From Pseudolabrys sp. (GTDB taxonomy: Bacteria; Pseudomonadota; Alphaproteobacteria; Rhizobiales; Xanthobacteraceae), in the NCBI GenBank assembly GCA_019689975.1, contig JADGGK010000002.1, positions 1-38,113 of the forward strand: DNA of 38,113 nt, given 5' to 3'. Made by a program: the position numbers and the translations under genes. The first letter of the stretch is position 1. Each line of letters begins with the position of its first letter. This document shows positions 1 through 7,116 of the stretch, in pieces. The notes under the pieces are model-generated. The model ran no database searches and was not told the DNA's origin. It saw only the letters and a list, made by a program, of their open reading frames with translations.

Positions 1-460
1 GCGGTGCACCCACGACCTGAGTGATGAGACGGGCGATATCTTGTTCGGCCATGGGTCCGAAGCCGGGCATTGCATGCGGATCGTTGAAGTCCCAACCGTT
101 TTCCACCGGCCCGACAAAATCGCGAATGGCGGGGTCTGCGCTCCAGGCGCGGCGAAGCGCCGCACGTCGGAGGTCCTCGGGCACGCCGGGGCGGAGGAAG
201 CCGCGAATATCCGTGTCGGCCGTGATTGCGTCGAGCGAGGGCAGGTCCGCCATCGCCGTCTTGTCGGCTGCCTCCGCCCGCGTCGGCGCCCCACAGGCGG
301 GCCCGGGGATGGATGCCGCCGCAGTGTCGGACTTTGTCGCGTCTTTTTCTTTTTCTTGCGTCGGTGCGCTTTCGTCCGGCGACAATACCCCGTCGCGCGC
401 GGCTGCTGCCTGCTTGCGGCGCGACCAGCGCGTCAGAAAGCTTTCGCCCTCGCTCGTCAT
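1..460 (-). CDS. DUF3306 domain protein (3' end outside window)
   Basis: The gene starts with ATG at 460 and is open for 153 codons to the window edge, so the C-terminus is missing. The N-terminus has the FLTRWSRRK signature typical of DUF3306 proteins (residues 8-16), followed by a charged, Ala-rich linker. The conserved block follows: a DIRGFLRPGVPEDLRRAALRR-like stretch, then WSADPAIRDFVGP and NGWDFNDP near residues 110-135. No catalytic motif, signal peptide or membrane segment is visible. From memory, DUF3306 genes lie next to DUF3305, ferredoxin and TorD-like chaperone genes in formate dehydrogenase loci, which suggests an assembly role; that role is inferred. The start overlaps the stop of the upstream DUF3305 gene by four bases (457-460), so it is the last visible member of a coupled operon. 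The family call is firm and the function is not known. Confidence 0.85.
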   Translation of the reverse strand, partial: MTSEGESFLTRWSRRKQAAAARDGVLSPDESAPTQEKEKDATKSDTAAASIPGPACGAPTRAEAADKTAMADLPSLDAITADTDIRGFLRPGVPEDLRRAALRRAWSADPAIRDFVGPVENGWDFNDPHAMPGFGPMAEQDIARLITQVVGAP

Positions 461-972
461 GGCTTGCCTCGTCCTCCCGGCAGGCGCCGGCCCAAAACCT
501 CCGGGTCGGCCTGATCCCGCTTCCGCTTTGTGAATGGTCGCTCGATATGGTGTTCGGCCACGAAGCTTGCGACGGCATCCGCGATTGCAGGCGGCATCGG
601 TACGCTGTCCACGACGAGCCCCGGCATGGCCGTCCAGGCCTCCCCTTCCGCCGGGTCGGCGGTAACAGTCGGCGGATGGAACGGCGGATCGCCGTCCGCC
701 GGTTGCAGCGCCACCCAGAGCAGCGGCGGATCGGCTGCCAGGTTATCGCGATAGTTGCCGGTTTCCGAGCGATAGAGCTCGATGGTGCCCGCTCCGGCAT
801 AAAACCGGGCCCGTGCGCCATCGTCGGACAGTTTCGTCCAAGGCAGCGCTTCCGGCACGCCGGCGAGAATCGCCACGGGCCGCCACAATACGTCGCTCCA
901 GCGGCTCGCGGCCTTGCTGCGCTCGACCACGACGCCGACGGGGATGGTGAGCAAGGGGCTGACGCGGCTCAA
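457..972 (-). CDS. DUF3305 domain protein, TTG start
   Basis: A 171-residue protein. The core, beginning TIPVGVVVERSKAASRW and continuing through WSDVLWRPVAILAG to an FYAGAGTIELYRSETGNYRDNL stretch, matches the DUF3305 family. The C-terminal third ends in a basic tail. I place the start at TTG 972-970, because it overlaps the TGA of the upstream DUF6352 gene by four bases (TTGA). Every other junction in this operon has the same four-base overlap, and no ATG lies near the conserved N-terminus. The longer open frame back to 1179 would overlap DUF6352 by more than 200 bases and reads as low-complexity antisense. DUF3305 and DUF3306 are usually paired in formate dehydrogenase gene clusters; a maturation or electron-transfer accessory role is inferred. 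Confidence 0.82.
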   Translation of the reverse strand: MSRVSPLLTIPVGVVVERSKAASRWSDVLWRPVAILAGVPEALPWTKLSDDGARARFYAGAGTIELYRSETGNYRDNLAADPPLLWVALQPADGDPPFHPPTVTADPAEGEAWTAMPGLVVDSVPMPPAIADAVASFVAEHHIERPFTKRKRDQADPEVLGRRLPGGRGKP

Positions 973-1976
973 CTCGCGACCTCCATATGGCGGATGGGCA
1001 ACCCGGCAACGAGATTCTGCGGCTTCATGCGGATGAGGCGATCCTCCGTCATCGCCAGAATCATGTAAACCGGCTCGCCTTTGACCCGCTCGAGCATCAC
1101 CGACGGGTCCCGAAATGTCAGCCGAAACAAACCGACCACTTGAGCCATCGTCTTCTCGTCGATGAGCTCGCCGTTCCACAAGCGATCTCCTATTCGGGTC
1201 GCGTCGGCATCGAGACCTATATACCAGCTAAGCGGCGCGTCGCGCAGTTCCTTGAGCGGCTCGACGAAGACCTCGGCGCCGGTCAAATGCGTGACCCAGC
1301 GCTGCATCACCCGCGCGAGGGCGCGGAGGCCGTCGCGTCCGGCAGTGAGATCGATCGCCATGTCGAAACGATCGCTTCGCTGCCAGTAGCTTGCGGCGTT
1401 GTCGTCATTGATCACCTCGATCGCGGCCTGCGCGGGAATGCCCAGCATGGACACGAGCGGTGACGACGTAGCGACGGCGGTGCCGCCAATCATTTCCTCG
1501 TCCGCGGCGATCAGCGAACCGTCGTGCAGCGTGACGCGCTGGGTACGGAAGAACATCTCCCCCGCCCGTAACACTCGGCTGTCGTTCATGCCTTCCAGCG
1601 CATTGCGCAGGATCACATGCACAAGCTGGTTGACGAACAATGGCGGCGTTCCGGCAAACCCGACGCGGCAGAAATCGACATAGGCGGCTTCGAGCGTCTT
1701 ATGCTGCAACAGGCGATCGCGGAAGGTAACGAACAAACGCCAATTCTCACGCGCGTCGGGATCGACGATCGCCGCGAGTTCAGCCGCATTGACCGGGCGA
1801 CGCGGTTCGGTCAGCAGGGCAGCATGCAACGTCCGTTCGACGGAGCAGGCCTCCGGCGGAGGCAGGAGCTCGGGTCGGGCAAGATAGAGCTTCAAGAACT
1901 CATCGGTGAGCGCGAGCCCGCCGCCGGCGTCACGGTCGAGCAGCTGATGACCGCAGGAAAGCCAAAAATCCGTCAT
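969..1976 (-). CDS. DUF6352 family protein
   Basis: A 335-residue soluble protein beginning MTDFWLSCGHQLLDRD. The start (DFWxSCGxxLL) and the following LALTDEFLKLYLARPELLPPPEACSVE-type segment are what I recall for DUF6352. No known catalytic motif, membrane segment or signal is visible. I chose ATG 1976 over the in-frame ATG at 2012 for two reasons: it matches the conserved N-terminus, and it overlaps the stop of a 38-codon frame upstream by four bases (1973-1976). The gene ends in a TTGA overlap with DUF3305. The family is of unknown function. Its constant company with DUF3305/DUF3306, ferredoxin and molybdenum-cofactor genes suggests a part in making or serving a molybdenum enzyme. Confidence 0.8.
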   Translation of the reverse strand: MTDFWLSCGHQLLDRDAGGGLALTDEFLKLYLARPELLPPPEACSVERTLHAALLTEPRRPVNAAELAAIVDPDARENWRLFVTFRDRLLQHKTLEAAYVDFCRVGFAGTPPLFVNQLVHVILRNALEGMNDSRVLRAGEMFFRTQRVTLHDGSLIAADEEMIGGTAVATSSPLVSMLGIPAQAAIEVINDDNAASYWQRSDRFDMAIDLTAGRDGLRALARVMQRWVTHLTGAEVFVEPLKELRDAPLSWYIGLDADATRIGDRLWNGELIDEKTMAQVVGLFRLTFRDPSVMLERVKGEPVYMILAMTEDRLIRMKPQNLVAGLPIRHMEVAS

Positions 1977-2089
1977 CGCAATCTTGCGCCATGATGCGGG
2001 TGCTCGCGCCATGCAGGGAAGGGCGCAAGCTCTCCCGGTTGCAAACGCAAGCCGCCCTGCACGCGCACGGGATCGTTCGCAGTGGTCAT
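1973..2089 (-). CDS. Small 38-residue protein, translationally coupled
   Basis: A short frame that fills exactly the gap between the DUF6505 and DUF6352 genes. Its ATG (2089-2087) overlaps the DUF6505 stop by four bases, and its TGA (1975-1973) overlaps the DUF6352 start by four bases. An AGGAA Shine-Dalgarno-like sequence sits about seven bases upstream of the ATG. The product begins MTTANDPVRVQGGLRLQPGE and ends in a proline, histidine and arginine-rich segment (FPAWREHPHHGARLR). There is no membrane segment and no cysteine. I do not recognise a family. The two exact overlaps in an operon where all junctions are of this type make expression likely. Function is unknown; a small partner or assembly factor of the surrounding complex is possible. 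Confidence 0.62.
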   Translation of the reverse strand: MTTANDPVRVQGGLRLQPGELAPFPAWREHPHHGARLR

Positions 2090-2628
2090 TTCCTGGCGCG
2101 CTCTGCCATCGCTATGAGGTCCACGTCTTCGGCCGACGTCCCCTCGTCTTCGGTCTCAAGGAAGGTAAATGCGTGCGCCGGGCGCCGGTCGTCGCGCGGG
2201 CGCAGGGTGCGAAACCGTTCGCGCACGGCACCGTCTTCATAAGTGCGGTGTACCGCGATCAGCGTCCCCTGCGGCTGGTTGCAGAGGGATTCGACGAACG
2301 CGACTTCGTCTTCGGCGGCCGCACGCGCCGCCATCATGTCGGGGGCACCAAACGAACCGACGAGCTGGTGCGCCAGAGTCTCGACGACAAATGCGCGTTC
2401 GTCCGTGCTCGCCGACACGATCTGCGCCAGGGTGGCACGGCCGAGCGACTGAATGCCGAGAAAGCCGCTGCGGAAGGCGTTGCGCGTCTTGCCGGAAAGC
2501 CTGGTCGGATCACCCGCCCAAAAGGCGAAAGCGCCGGACACGGCCCATTCGCCCGGCTCGGCCGCGCGCTCGAACACGAAGGTATCCGACGGATCGAGCC
2601 TGATGGTGCGCAGCAACTTCAACGTCAT
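2086..2628 (-). CDS. DUF6505 family protein
   Basis: A 180-residue soluble protein beginning MTLKLLRTIRLDPSDTFVFE. The opening (LLRTIRLDPSDTFVF) followed by an EWAVSGAFAFW segment and a GFLGIQSLGRATLAQI segment matches my memory of DUF6505. No enzyme motif, signal peptide or membrane helix is seen. The start at 2628 overlaps the TGA of the upstream ligase-fold gene by four bases, and the stop overlaps the small 38-codon frame in the same way. DUF6505 and DUF6352 tend to occur together beside ferredoxin and formate-dehydrogenase accessory genes in Rhizobiales. Its exact job is unknown. Confidence 0.8.
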   Translation of the reverse strand: MTLKLLRTIRLDPSDTFVFERAAEPGEWAVSGAFAFWAGDPTRLSGKTRNAFRSGFLGIQSLGRATLAQIVSASTDERAFVVETLAHQLVGSFGAPDMMAARAAAEDEVAFVESLCNQPQGTLIAVHRTYEDGAVRERFRTLRPRDDRRPAHAFTFLETEDEGTSAEDVDLIAMAERARK

Positions 2629-3386
2629 AGACGCGGCACCCTCGTTATTGGATCGAGCCAGGACGGGACCGCAAGCGCCGGACCGAGCTGCCTGCGTTCG
2701 ATGCCGTGGCCGCCGGTCGTGCGCGTTACCAGATCCCCGTTCTCGTCGATTTCGCGCCGCAGTTCCCGCGCCGAGGGGAGCCGCGCGAGATAGTCGCCAG
2801 CGATCATGCCGAAACCGCTTTCCTGCCAAGCGTCGATCGCCACGAGAAAATGACGCGCAAAACTCTCGATCAGTCGCGCGGCGCCGATGTCGGCGAATCC
2901 TTCCTCGTGCAACGCCGTCGACGACGGGGTGGCACCAGGCTCGAGACCGCTGGTCGAGGCGAGTCGGATCATGCCGCCGAACACCAGCCATGCGGGCGGG
3001 TCATCCTCCCGCGCGGCGGCGGGCCATGCCAGGCGACCGCCTCCCACCAGGCCGTAGTTGACGTAAAGGGCATCCGGCCATTCGATGCCAATGGCGGTTT
3101 CCGGCGCGGCGAGCGCGGCGAGCGCATTGGCGAGCGCCAGCATGCCCGCATAAATGGCGCGGCGCGCGGCGCGCAGCGGTTCTTCCGGCTCCAGTACCAC
3201 GGCGAATTCAGCAAGGTCGAAACGGCCGACGTGAACCAGCGTGCCCGCACCGGCCGCCGAGGCGATCGTCTGCGCGTGGGCGAAGGCGTCGCCCAGTTCG
3301 CGCAGCCGCACGCCGGTGAAGGGAGGCGGTAGCGTCACATCGATCGCCGAGGCATTGCGAAGGGACACGCGTGCCTTGGTTGGCAT
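2625..3386 (-). CDS. Biotin/lipoate protein ligase-fold protein, likely non-canonical
   Basis: A 253-residue protein resembling the BPL/LplA/LipB fold. It has an N-terminal block ending AEFAVVLEPEEPL, then RRAIYAGMLALANALA, then the IGIEWPDALYVN..GGGRLAW segment, which corresponds to the ligase motif KWPNDxxxxxxKxAG. In that motif the usual lysines read Glu and Arg here, and the only lysine in the whole protein is residue 4. The catalytic/acyl-adenylate-contacting lysine of true ligases is therefore absent, which argues against ordinary biotin or lipoate transfer. The start has a good Shine-Dalgarno (AAGGA and GAGG just upstream of ATG 3386). It is the first gene of the minus-strand operon and diverges from the multi-ferredoxin gene. 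A role as a scaffold or altered acyl/AMP-binding factor in formate dehydrogenase assembly is inferred. Confidence 0.72.
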   Translation of the reverse strand: MPTKARVSLRNASAIDVTLPPPFTGVRLRELGDAFAHAQTIASAAGAGTLVHVGRFDLAEFAVVLEPEEPLRAARRAIYAGMLALANALAALAAPETAIGIEWPDALYVNYGLVGGGRLAWPAAAREDDPPAWLVFGGMIRLASTSGLEPGATPSSTALHEEGFADIGAARLIESFARHFLVAIDAWQESGFGMIAGDYLARLPSARELRREIDENGDLVTRTTGGHGIERRQLGPALAVPSWLDPITRVPRL

Positions 3387-3405
3387 ATCCTCGTTTCCTT
3401 CTTAT

Positions 3406-3426
3406 AAGCATTATAATTTAATGCTT
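3406..3426. promoter_or_regulatory. Divergent promoter/operator palindrome with back-to-back -10 boxes
   Basis: A perfect inverted repeat with 8-base arms (AAGCATTA and TAATGCTT) and a 5-base centre, in an AT-rich island of otherwise GC-rich DNA. It lies 20 bases upstream of the ligase-fold gene start and 108 bases upstream of the ferredoxin gene start. The sequence ATTATAAT at 3410-3417 gives a consensus TATAAT on both strands, so it could serve as the -10 box in either direction. No good -35 was found on either side, which would suit an activator-dependent promoter. The arms do not match the ModE box I remember. The regulator is unknown. Confidence 0.5.
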
Positions 3427-3534
3427 GGAGTTCCGGAGGGCCAATCCCGCGGCCCTTTGCGGAGATACGGATGCGCTGCAGGGTTTGTTTGCATGCGGCG
3501 AGGCGGGGTCGGCACATGCCTGAAAGAGCCGCCA

Positions 3535-5595
3535 ATGGCCGATGAACCGCAGAAAATCCTGGTCTGCTCCTGTGCGGACACGATGCCGCTCGAATTTGCC
3601 GCGCTGCGTCGCTGCCTGCGCGGTGCCGAAATCGTCGCCGGGCAGCAATTGTGCCGGGCCGAGCTTGACAGCGTGCGCGCGGCGTTGGACGGCGGTGCAC
3701 CGGTTCTGCTCGCCTGCACCCAAGAGGCGCCGTTGTTCGAGACCCTTGCCGGAGAGAGAGACGGCGTTCGCAAGCCAAAATTCGTCAATATTCGGGAGAC
3801 GGCCGGTTGGTCGAAGGATGCCCGTGCCGCCGCCCCCAAGATCGCGGCGCTGCTCGCCGCAGCCTCCCTGCCCGAACCGGAGCCGCCGACCTTCGGCATC
3901 GTCAGCGAAGGAACGACCTTGGTCTATGGGCGTGATGCGCGCGCGCTCGAAGCCGCCGAACTGCTCAAGGACCATGTCTCCGTTACCCTGTTGCTCGAGA
4001 CCGCCGACGATGTTCTGCCGCCGCGGCGAACGGAATTCGCCTTGTTCCGCGGCAGGTTGCGTAGCGCGAAGGGTTGTCTCGGGAAATTCGAGGTCGTCGT
4101 CGACGGCTGTGTCGCTCCTGAACCGTCCTCGCGCGATCGCCTCGTGTTCGGTACGCCGCGCAACGATGTTGCAATGCAATTCGATATTCTGCTCGATCTC
4201 TCCGGTCGGGCGCCGCTGTTTCCGGCCTCGGATCTGCGCGACGGCTATCTGCGTGCCGATCCCGCCGACGCTGCCGCCATATTGCGCGCCGTATTGAAGG
4301 CGCGCGACCTCGTCGGTCATTTCGACAAGCCGCTCTATGTGAATTTCACCGCCGATCTATGCGCGCATTCGCGCTCCAACATCGTCGGCTGCCGCCGTTG
4401 CCTTGATCTCTGCCCAACCGGCGCGATCGCGCCCCAAGGCGACCATGTCGCGATAGATCCGCGCATTTGCGCCGGCTGCGGGCAGTGCGCGGCGGCCTGC
4501 CCGACCGGCGCGGCCGCCTATGCGCTGCCGTCGTCGGATGTTTTGCTGCGCCGATTGCGCGCGTTGTTGTCGACCTATCGCTCGGCCGGCGGTCGGCTGG
4601 CCGTGCTGCTGTTTCACGACCGCGAGCACGGCATCGTTCTCATCGATGCGCTCGCTCGCTACGGAGACGGATTGCCGGCGAACGTCATTCCGGTCGAGGT
4701 AAACGAGGTCACGCAAATTGGGATAGAATCCATCGCCGCCGCTTTCGCCTATGGGGCATCCGCGGTGCGTTTCCTGCTCCGCAGCAGGCCGCGTCACGAC
4801 GTCGCCGGCCTGCGGCGGACGCTGGCGCTTGCCGAGCCGATCCTCGGCGGGCTCGGATTCGCCGGCGAGCGGGTGGCGACCATCGAGACGGACGATCCGG
4901 ACGGCCTCGCCGAGGCCCTGCGTGCGATCGTTCCCATGGACGGCACGGACAGACCCGCGAGCTTTTTGGCTGCCGGCGAAAAACGCGATGTGGTCCGACT
5001 GGCTCTGCGCGAATTGCATGCGGCAGCGCCGGCGCCGGTCGACGTGATTCCGCTTCCGGACGGCGCGCCGTTCGGGAAGATCGAGGTCGAGGTGGAGGGG
5101 TGCACATTGTGCCTCTCCTGCGTTTCGGCTTGTCCGACCGGAGCGCTGTCGGACGATCCGGAGCGGCCGATGCTCCGCTTTGCGGAGGACGCCTGCGTGC
5201 AGTGCGGGTTGTGCAGGGCAACCTGCCCCGAGAAGGTCATCCGCTTGCGGCCGCAGATCGATTTCCGTGCCGCCACCGCCGGAAGGCAGACGATCAAGGA
5301 GGAAGAACCCTATCACTGCATCCGCTGCGGCGCCGCGTTCGGCGTCAAAAGCACGATCGAGCGCGTGATTGCCAAGCTCGAGAAGCAGCAACATTGGATG
5401 TACAAGGATTCCGCGAAACGGCTTGATGTCGTCCGCATGTGCGCCGACTGCCGGATCGCCGCGATGGTGGAGGAAGAATTTGATCCGTTCGGGGCGCCGC
5501 CGCGGCCGAGACTGCGCACGACGGACGATTATCTGCGTGAGCGGGAGCTCAATCGGGACACGGAAAAAAGTAAGCGCGACACGGAATCGTCATGA
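3535..5595 (+). CDS. Multi-cluster 4Fe-4S ferredoxin protein, formate dehydrogenase-associated
   Basis: A 686-residue soluble iron-sulfur protein. Two ferredoxin motifs lie mid-protein (Cys286/289/293, then Cys312/315/318/322) and two more near the C-terminus (Cys523/526/529/533, then Cys554/557/560/564). A further CxxC pair (595/598) and a second (636/639) could form a zinc or iron site. The stretch around residues 350-465 resembles the MvhD/HdrA-linked small iron-sulfur subunit domain. The N-terminus has CSC at 11-13. The start is ATG 3535, with AAAGAG about ten bases upstream; an upstream in-frame ATG at 3493 has less support. It diverges from the DUF operon. A role in moving electrons to or from a molybdenum enzyme such as formate dehydrogenase is likely but inferred. 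Confidence 0.85.
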   Translation: MADEPQKILVCSCADTMPLEFAALRRCLRGAEIVAGQQLCRAELDSVRAALDGGAPVLLACTQEAPLFETLAGERDGVRKPKFVNIRETAGWSKDARAAAPKIAALLAAASLPEPEPPTFGIVSEGTTLVYGRDARALEAAELLKDHVSVTLLLETADDVLPPRRTEFALFRGRLRSAKGCLGKFEVVVDGCVAPEPSSRDRLVFGTPRNDVAMQFDILLDLSGRAPLFPASDLRDGYLRADPADAAAILRAVLKARDLVGHFDKPLYVNFTADLCAHSRSNIVGCRRCLDLCPTGAIAPQGDHVAIDPRICAGCGQCAAACPTGAAAYALPSSDVLLRRLRALLSTYRSAGGRLAVLLFHDREHGIVLIDALARYGDGLPANVIPVEVNEVTQIGIESIAAAFAYGASAVRFLLRSRPRHDVAGLRRTLALAEPILGGLGFAGERVATIETDDPDGLAEALRAIVPMDGTDRPASFLAAGEKRDVVRLALRELHAAAPAPVDVIPLPDGAPFGKIEVEVEGCTLCLSCVSACPTGALSDDPERPMLRFAEDACVQCGLCRATCPEKVIRLRPQIDFRAATAGRQTIKEEEPYHCIRCGAAFGVKSTIERVIAKLEKQQHWMYKDSAKRLDVVRMCADCRIAAMVEEEFDPFGAPPRPRLRTTDDYLRERELNRDTEKSKRDTESS

Positions 5596-5596
5596 C

Positions 5597-5741
5597 CCCG
5601 CATCGCGTTGACGCGGGCAGAGGCCACGAACTCGATCGTCCGTGCGGCGATGGCGCATTTCCGTTTGCCGATTTCAAACGGCCGCACGCGGGGGCTTAAG
5701 CCGGTTTGCGCCAATGGCACGCGCAGTTATGGCTTTGGCGC
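5597..5741. terminator. Hairpin-rich convergent intergenic region, possible bidirectional terminator
   Basis: Between two convergent genes there are several inverted repeats. One pairs CCCGC at 5597 with GCGGG at 5613. A nested structure has 8-base arms CGTGCGGC/GCCGCACG (5641-5648 with 5681-5688) enclosing 7-base arms CCGTTTG/CAAACGG (5661-5667 with 5675-5681). GGCTTAAGCC at 5693-5702 is a palindrome. Finally, GCGCCAA/TTGGCGC pair at 5708-5714 and 5735-5741. None is followed by a strong T tract, so simple Rho-independent termination is unproven. Confidence 0.35.
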
Positions 5742-5777
5742 GACCCGCGCGTGAGCGCGTGTCCGCCTTCCCGGCAA

Positions 5778-7076
5778 TTACTTCGTCGTGACCCGCGCGA
5801 GAAAGTCCACCAGCGCCTTGCGGTCCGCAGCCGAGCCGATCGTCTGCTCCGGCATCTTGGTGCCGGGCGTGTAGCGCGCGGGGCCGATTTCGAACAGCTT
5901 GGACAGGGTTTCCGGCGTCCACACGATATCGAGTTTTTTGAGCGCTGGCGAGAAATTGTAGCCCGGCAGCGTGGCGATGCGGCGACCGAAGATGTGCCAA
6001 AGCGTGGGCCCCGCCTTGTTGCCTTCGTCCGGCGTGAGGGCATGGCAGGCTACGCAGGCGCGGAATACTTGCGCGCCGGGATCGTCGGCATATTGCGCCA
6101 GCGGGTCGTCCGCTGCACCCGGCGTCAACCGATCGAGCGGCTCGCCGCTCGTGGCGTCCCAGCGCCGGATCATTCGATCCGTGCCGCCCGTCAACAAGGT
6201 GCGATTGTCGGGGAAAAATGCCACCGACCAGACGGGAAAGCCGGGACCGATCAGTGTGTTCGTGACCTTGCGCGAGGCGCGGTCAATAACCGCCACCGAG
6301 CCACGGATGCCGGCCGCGGCAACCCTTTTTCCATCAGCGGAAACGGCGAGTGCGATCACCGGATTGTTGGACGCCTGCACGGCGGTAATGACATCCGTCT
6401 GGGGCGACAGAAAATAGATCTTGCCGTCCGCACCGGCCGTCACGATTTCGCCGTCGGGCGCGACCGCGACCGTATTCAGCGGCGTCGGCAGATTGCGGAC
6501 GGCAATGACGGCGCCCGTTTCCCGCCGCCATAGCCGCAGGGTCGCATCGTAGCCGGCGCTTATCAGCTCCTTGCCGTCGGGTGAGAAAGCCACGCCGTTG
6601 ACGTTTTGGGTATGGCCGTGCAGCACGATCGCGGCATCATCGGACAATTGCCATAGGCGAATTGTATGGTCCCAGGACGCGGAGGCCAGAGTGTTGCCGT
6701 CGGGCGAAACGGCGATGCCGGCGATCGGCGCAGTATGACCGTCAAGCATGCGGTCGGGCGTTGTCTTTCCCGGTGTCCAGATCGCTATATGCGCGTCGGC
6801 GCCGGCGGTAACGATGCGGCCGTCGTTGAGATAGGCGACCGCATTGACCGCGCCCTCATGAAAACGCAGGACCTGTTCGGCCACATTGCGCAGCAGCGAC
6901 CAGCGTATGGCTGAGGTATCAAAACTGCCCGAGATCGCACGCGTGCCGTCCGGCGAGATGGCGAGCGCCCGCACCGGCCCGCCGTGTCCGCGCAGCTGCG
7001 CGTAGGCCGCGCCGCAAAGCGTCGATAACACCAAAAATAGTGCGATAGCGAGGCGCCTGCGGCCCATTTTACTCAT
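5778..7076 (-). CDS. WD40 repeat-cytochrome c fusion, exported
   Basis: A 432-residue protein in three parts. A signal peptide is visible (MSKMGRRRLAIALFLVLS to about AAYA). A run of about seven WD40-type repeats follows, with GHxxxVxxxAxSPDG and LWxx endings, giving a beta-propeller to roughly residue 315. Then comes a class I cytochrome c domain with one CVACH haem motif (residues about 341-345) and a TKMP methionine ligand near 408. The cytochrome part resembles the mitochondrial-type c550 group (AGPTLWHIFGRR, GYNFSPAL). It should act in the periplasm as an electron carrier. I place the start at 7076, just before the basic n-region; 7067 and 7127 are alternatives, the last overlapping the upstream moeA. 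Location beside molybdopterin genes suggests an electron acceptor for a molybdenum enzyme, which is inferred. Confidence 0.85.
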   Translation of the reverse strand: MSKMGRRRLAIALFLVLSTLCGAAYAQLRGHGGPVRALAISPDGTRAISGSFDTSAIRWSLLRNVAEQVLRFHEGAVNAVAYLNDGRIVTAGADAHIAIWTPGKTTPDRMLDGHTAPIAGIAVSPDGNTLASASWDHTIRLWQLSDDAAIVLHGHTQNVNGVAFSPDGKELISAGYDATLRLWRRETGAVIAVRNLPTPLNTVAVAPDGEIVTAGADGKIYFLSPQTDVITAVQASNNPVIALAVSADGKRVAAAGIRGSVAVIDRASRKVTNTLIGPGFPVWSVAFFPDNRTLLTGGTDRMIRRWDATSGEPLDRLTPGAADDPLAQYADDPGAQVFRACVACHALTPDEGNKAGPTLWHIFGRRIATLPGYNFSPALKKLDIVWTPETLSKLFEIGPARYTPGTKMPEQTIGSAADRKALVDFLARVTTK

Positions 7077-7116
7077 CGCGATCTGATCGCCGATTTGCGG
7101 CGCAACGGACCCAAGC

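Noticed and set aside
3406-3426. ModE (molybdate) operator
   Set aside because: The symmetry and neighbourhood would suit ModE, but the half-sites differ from the CGNTATATA type consensus I recall.
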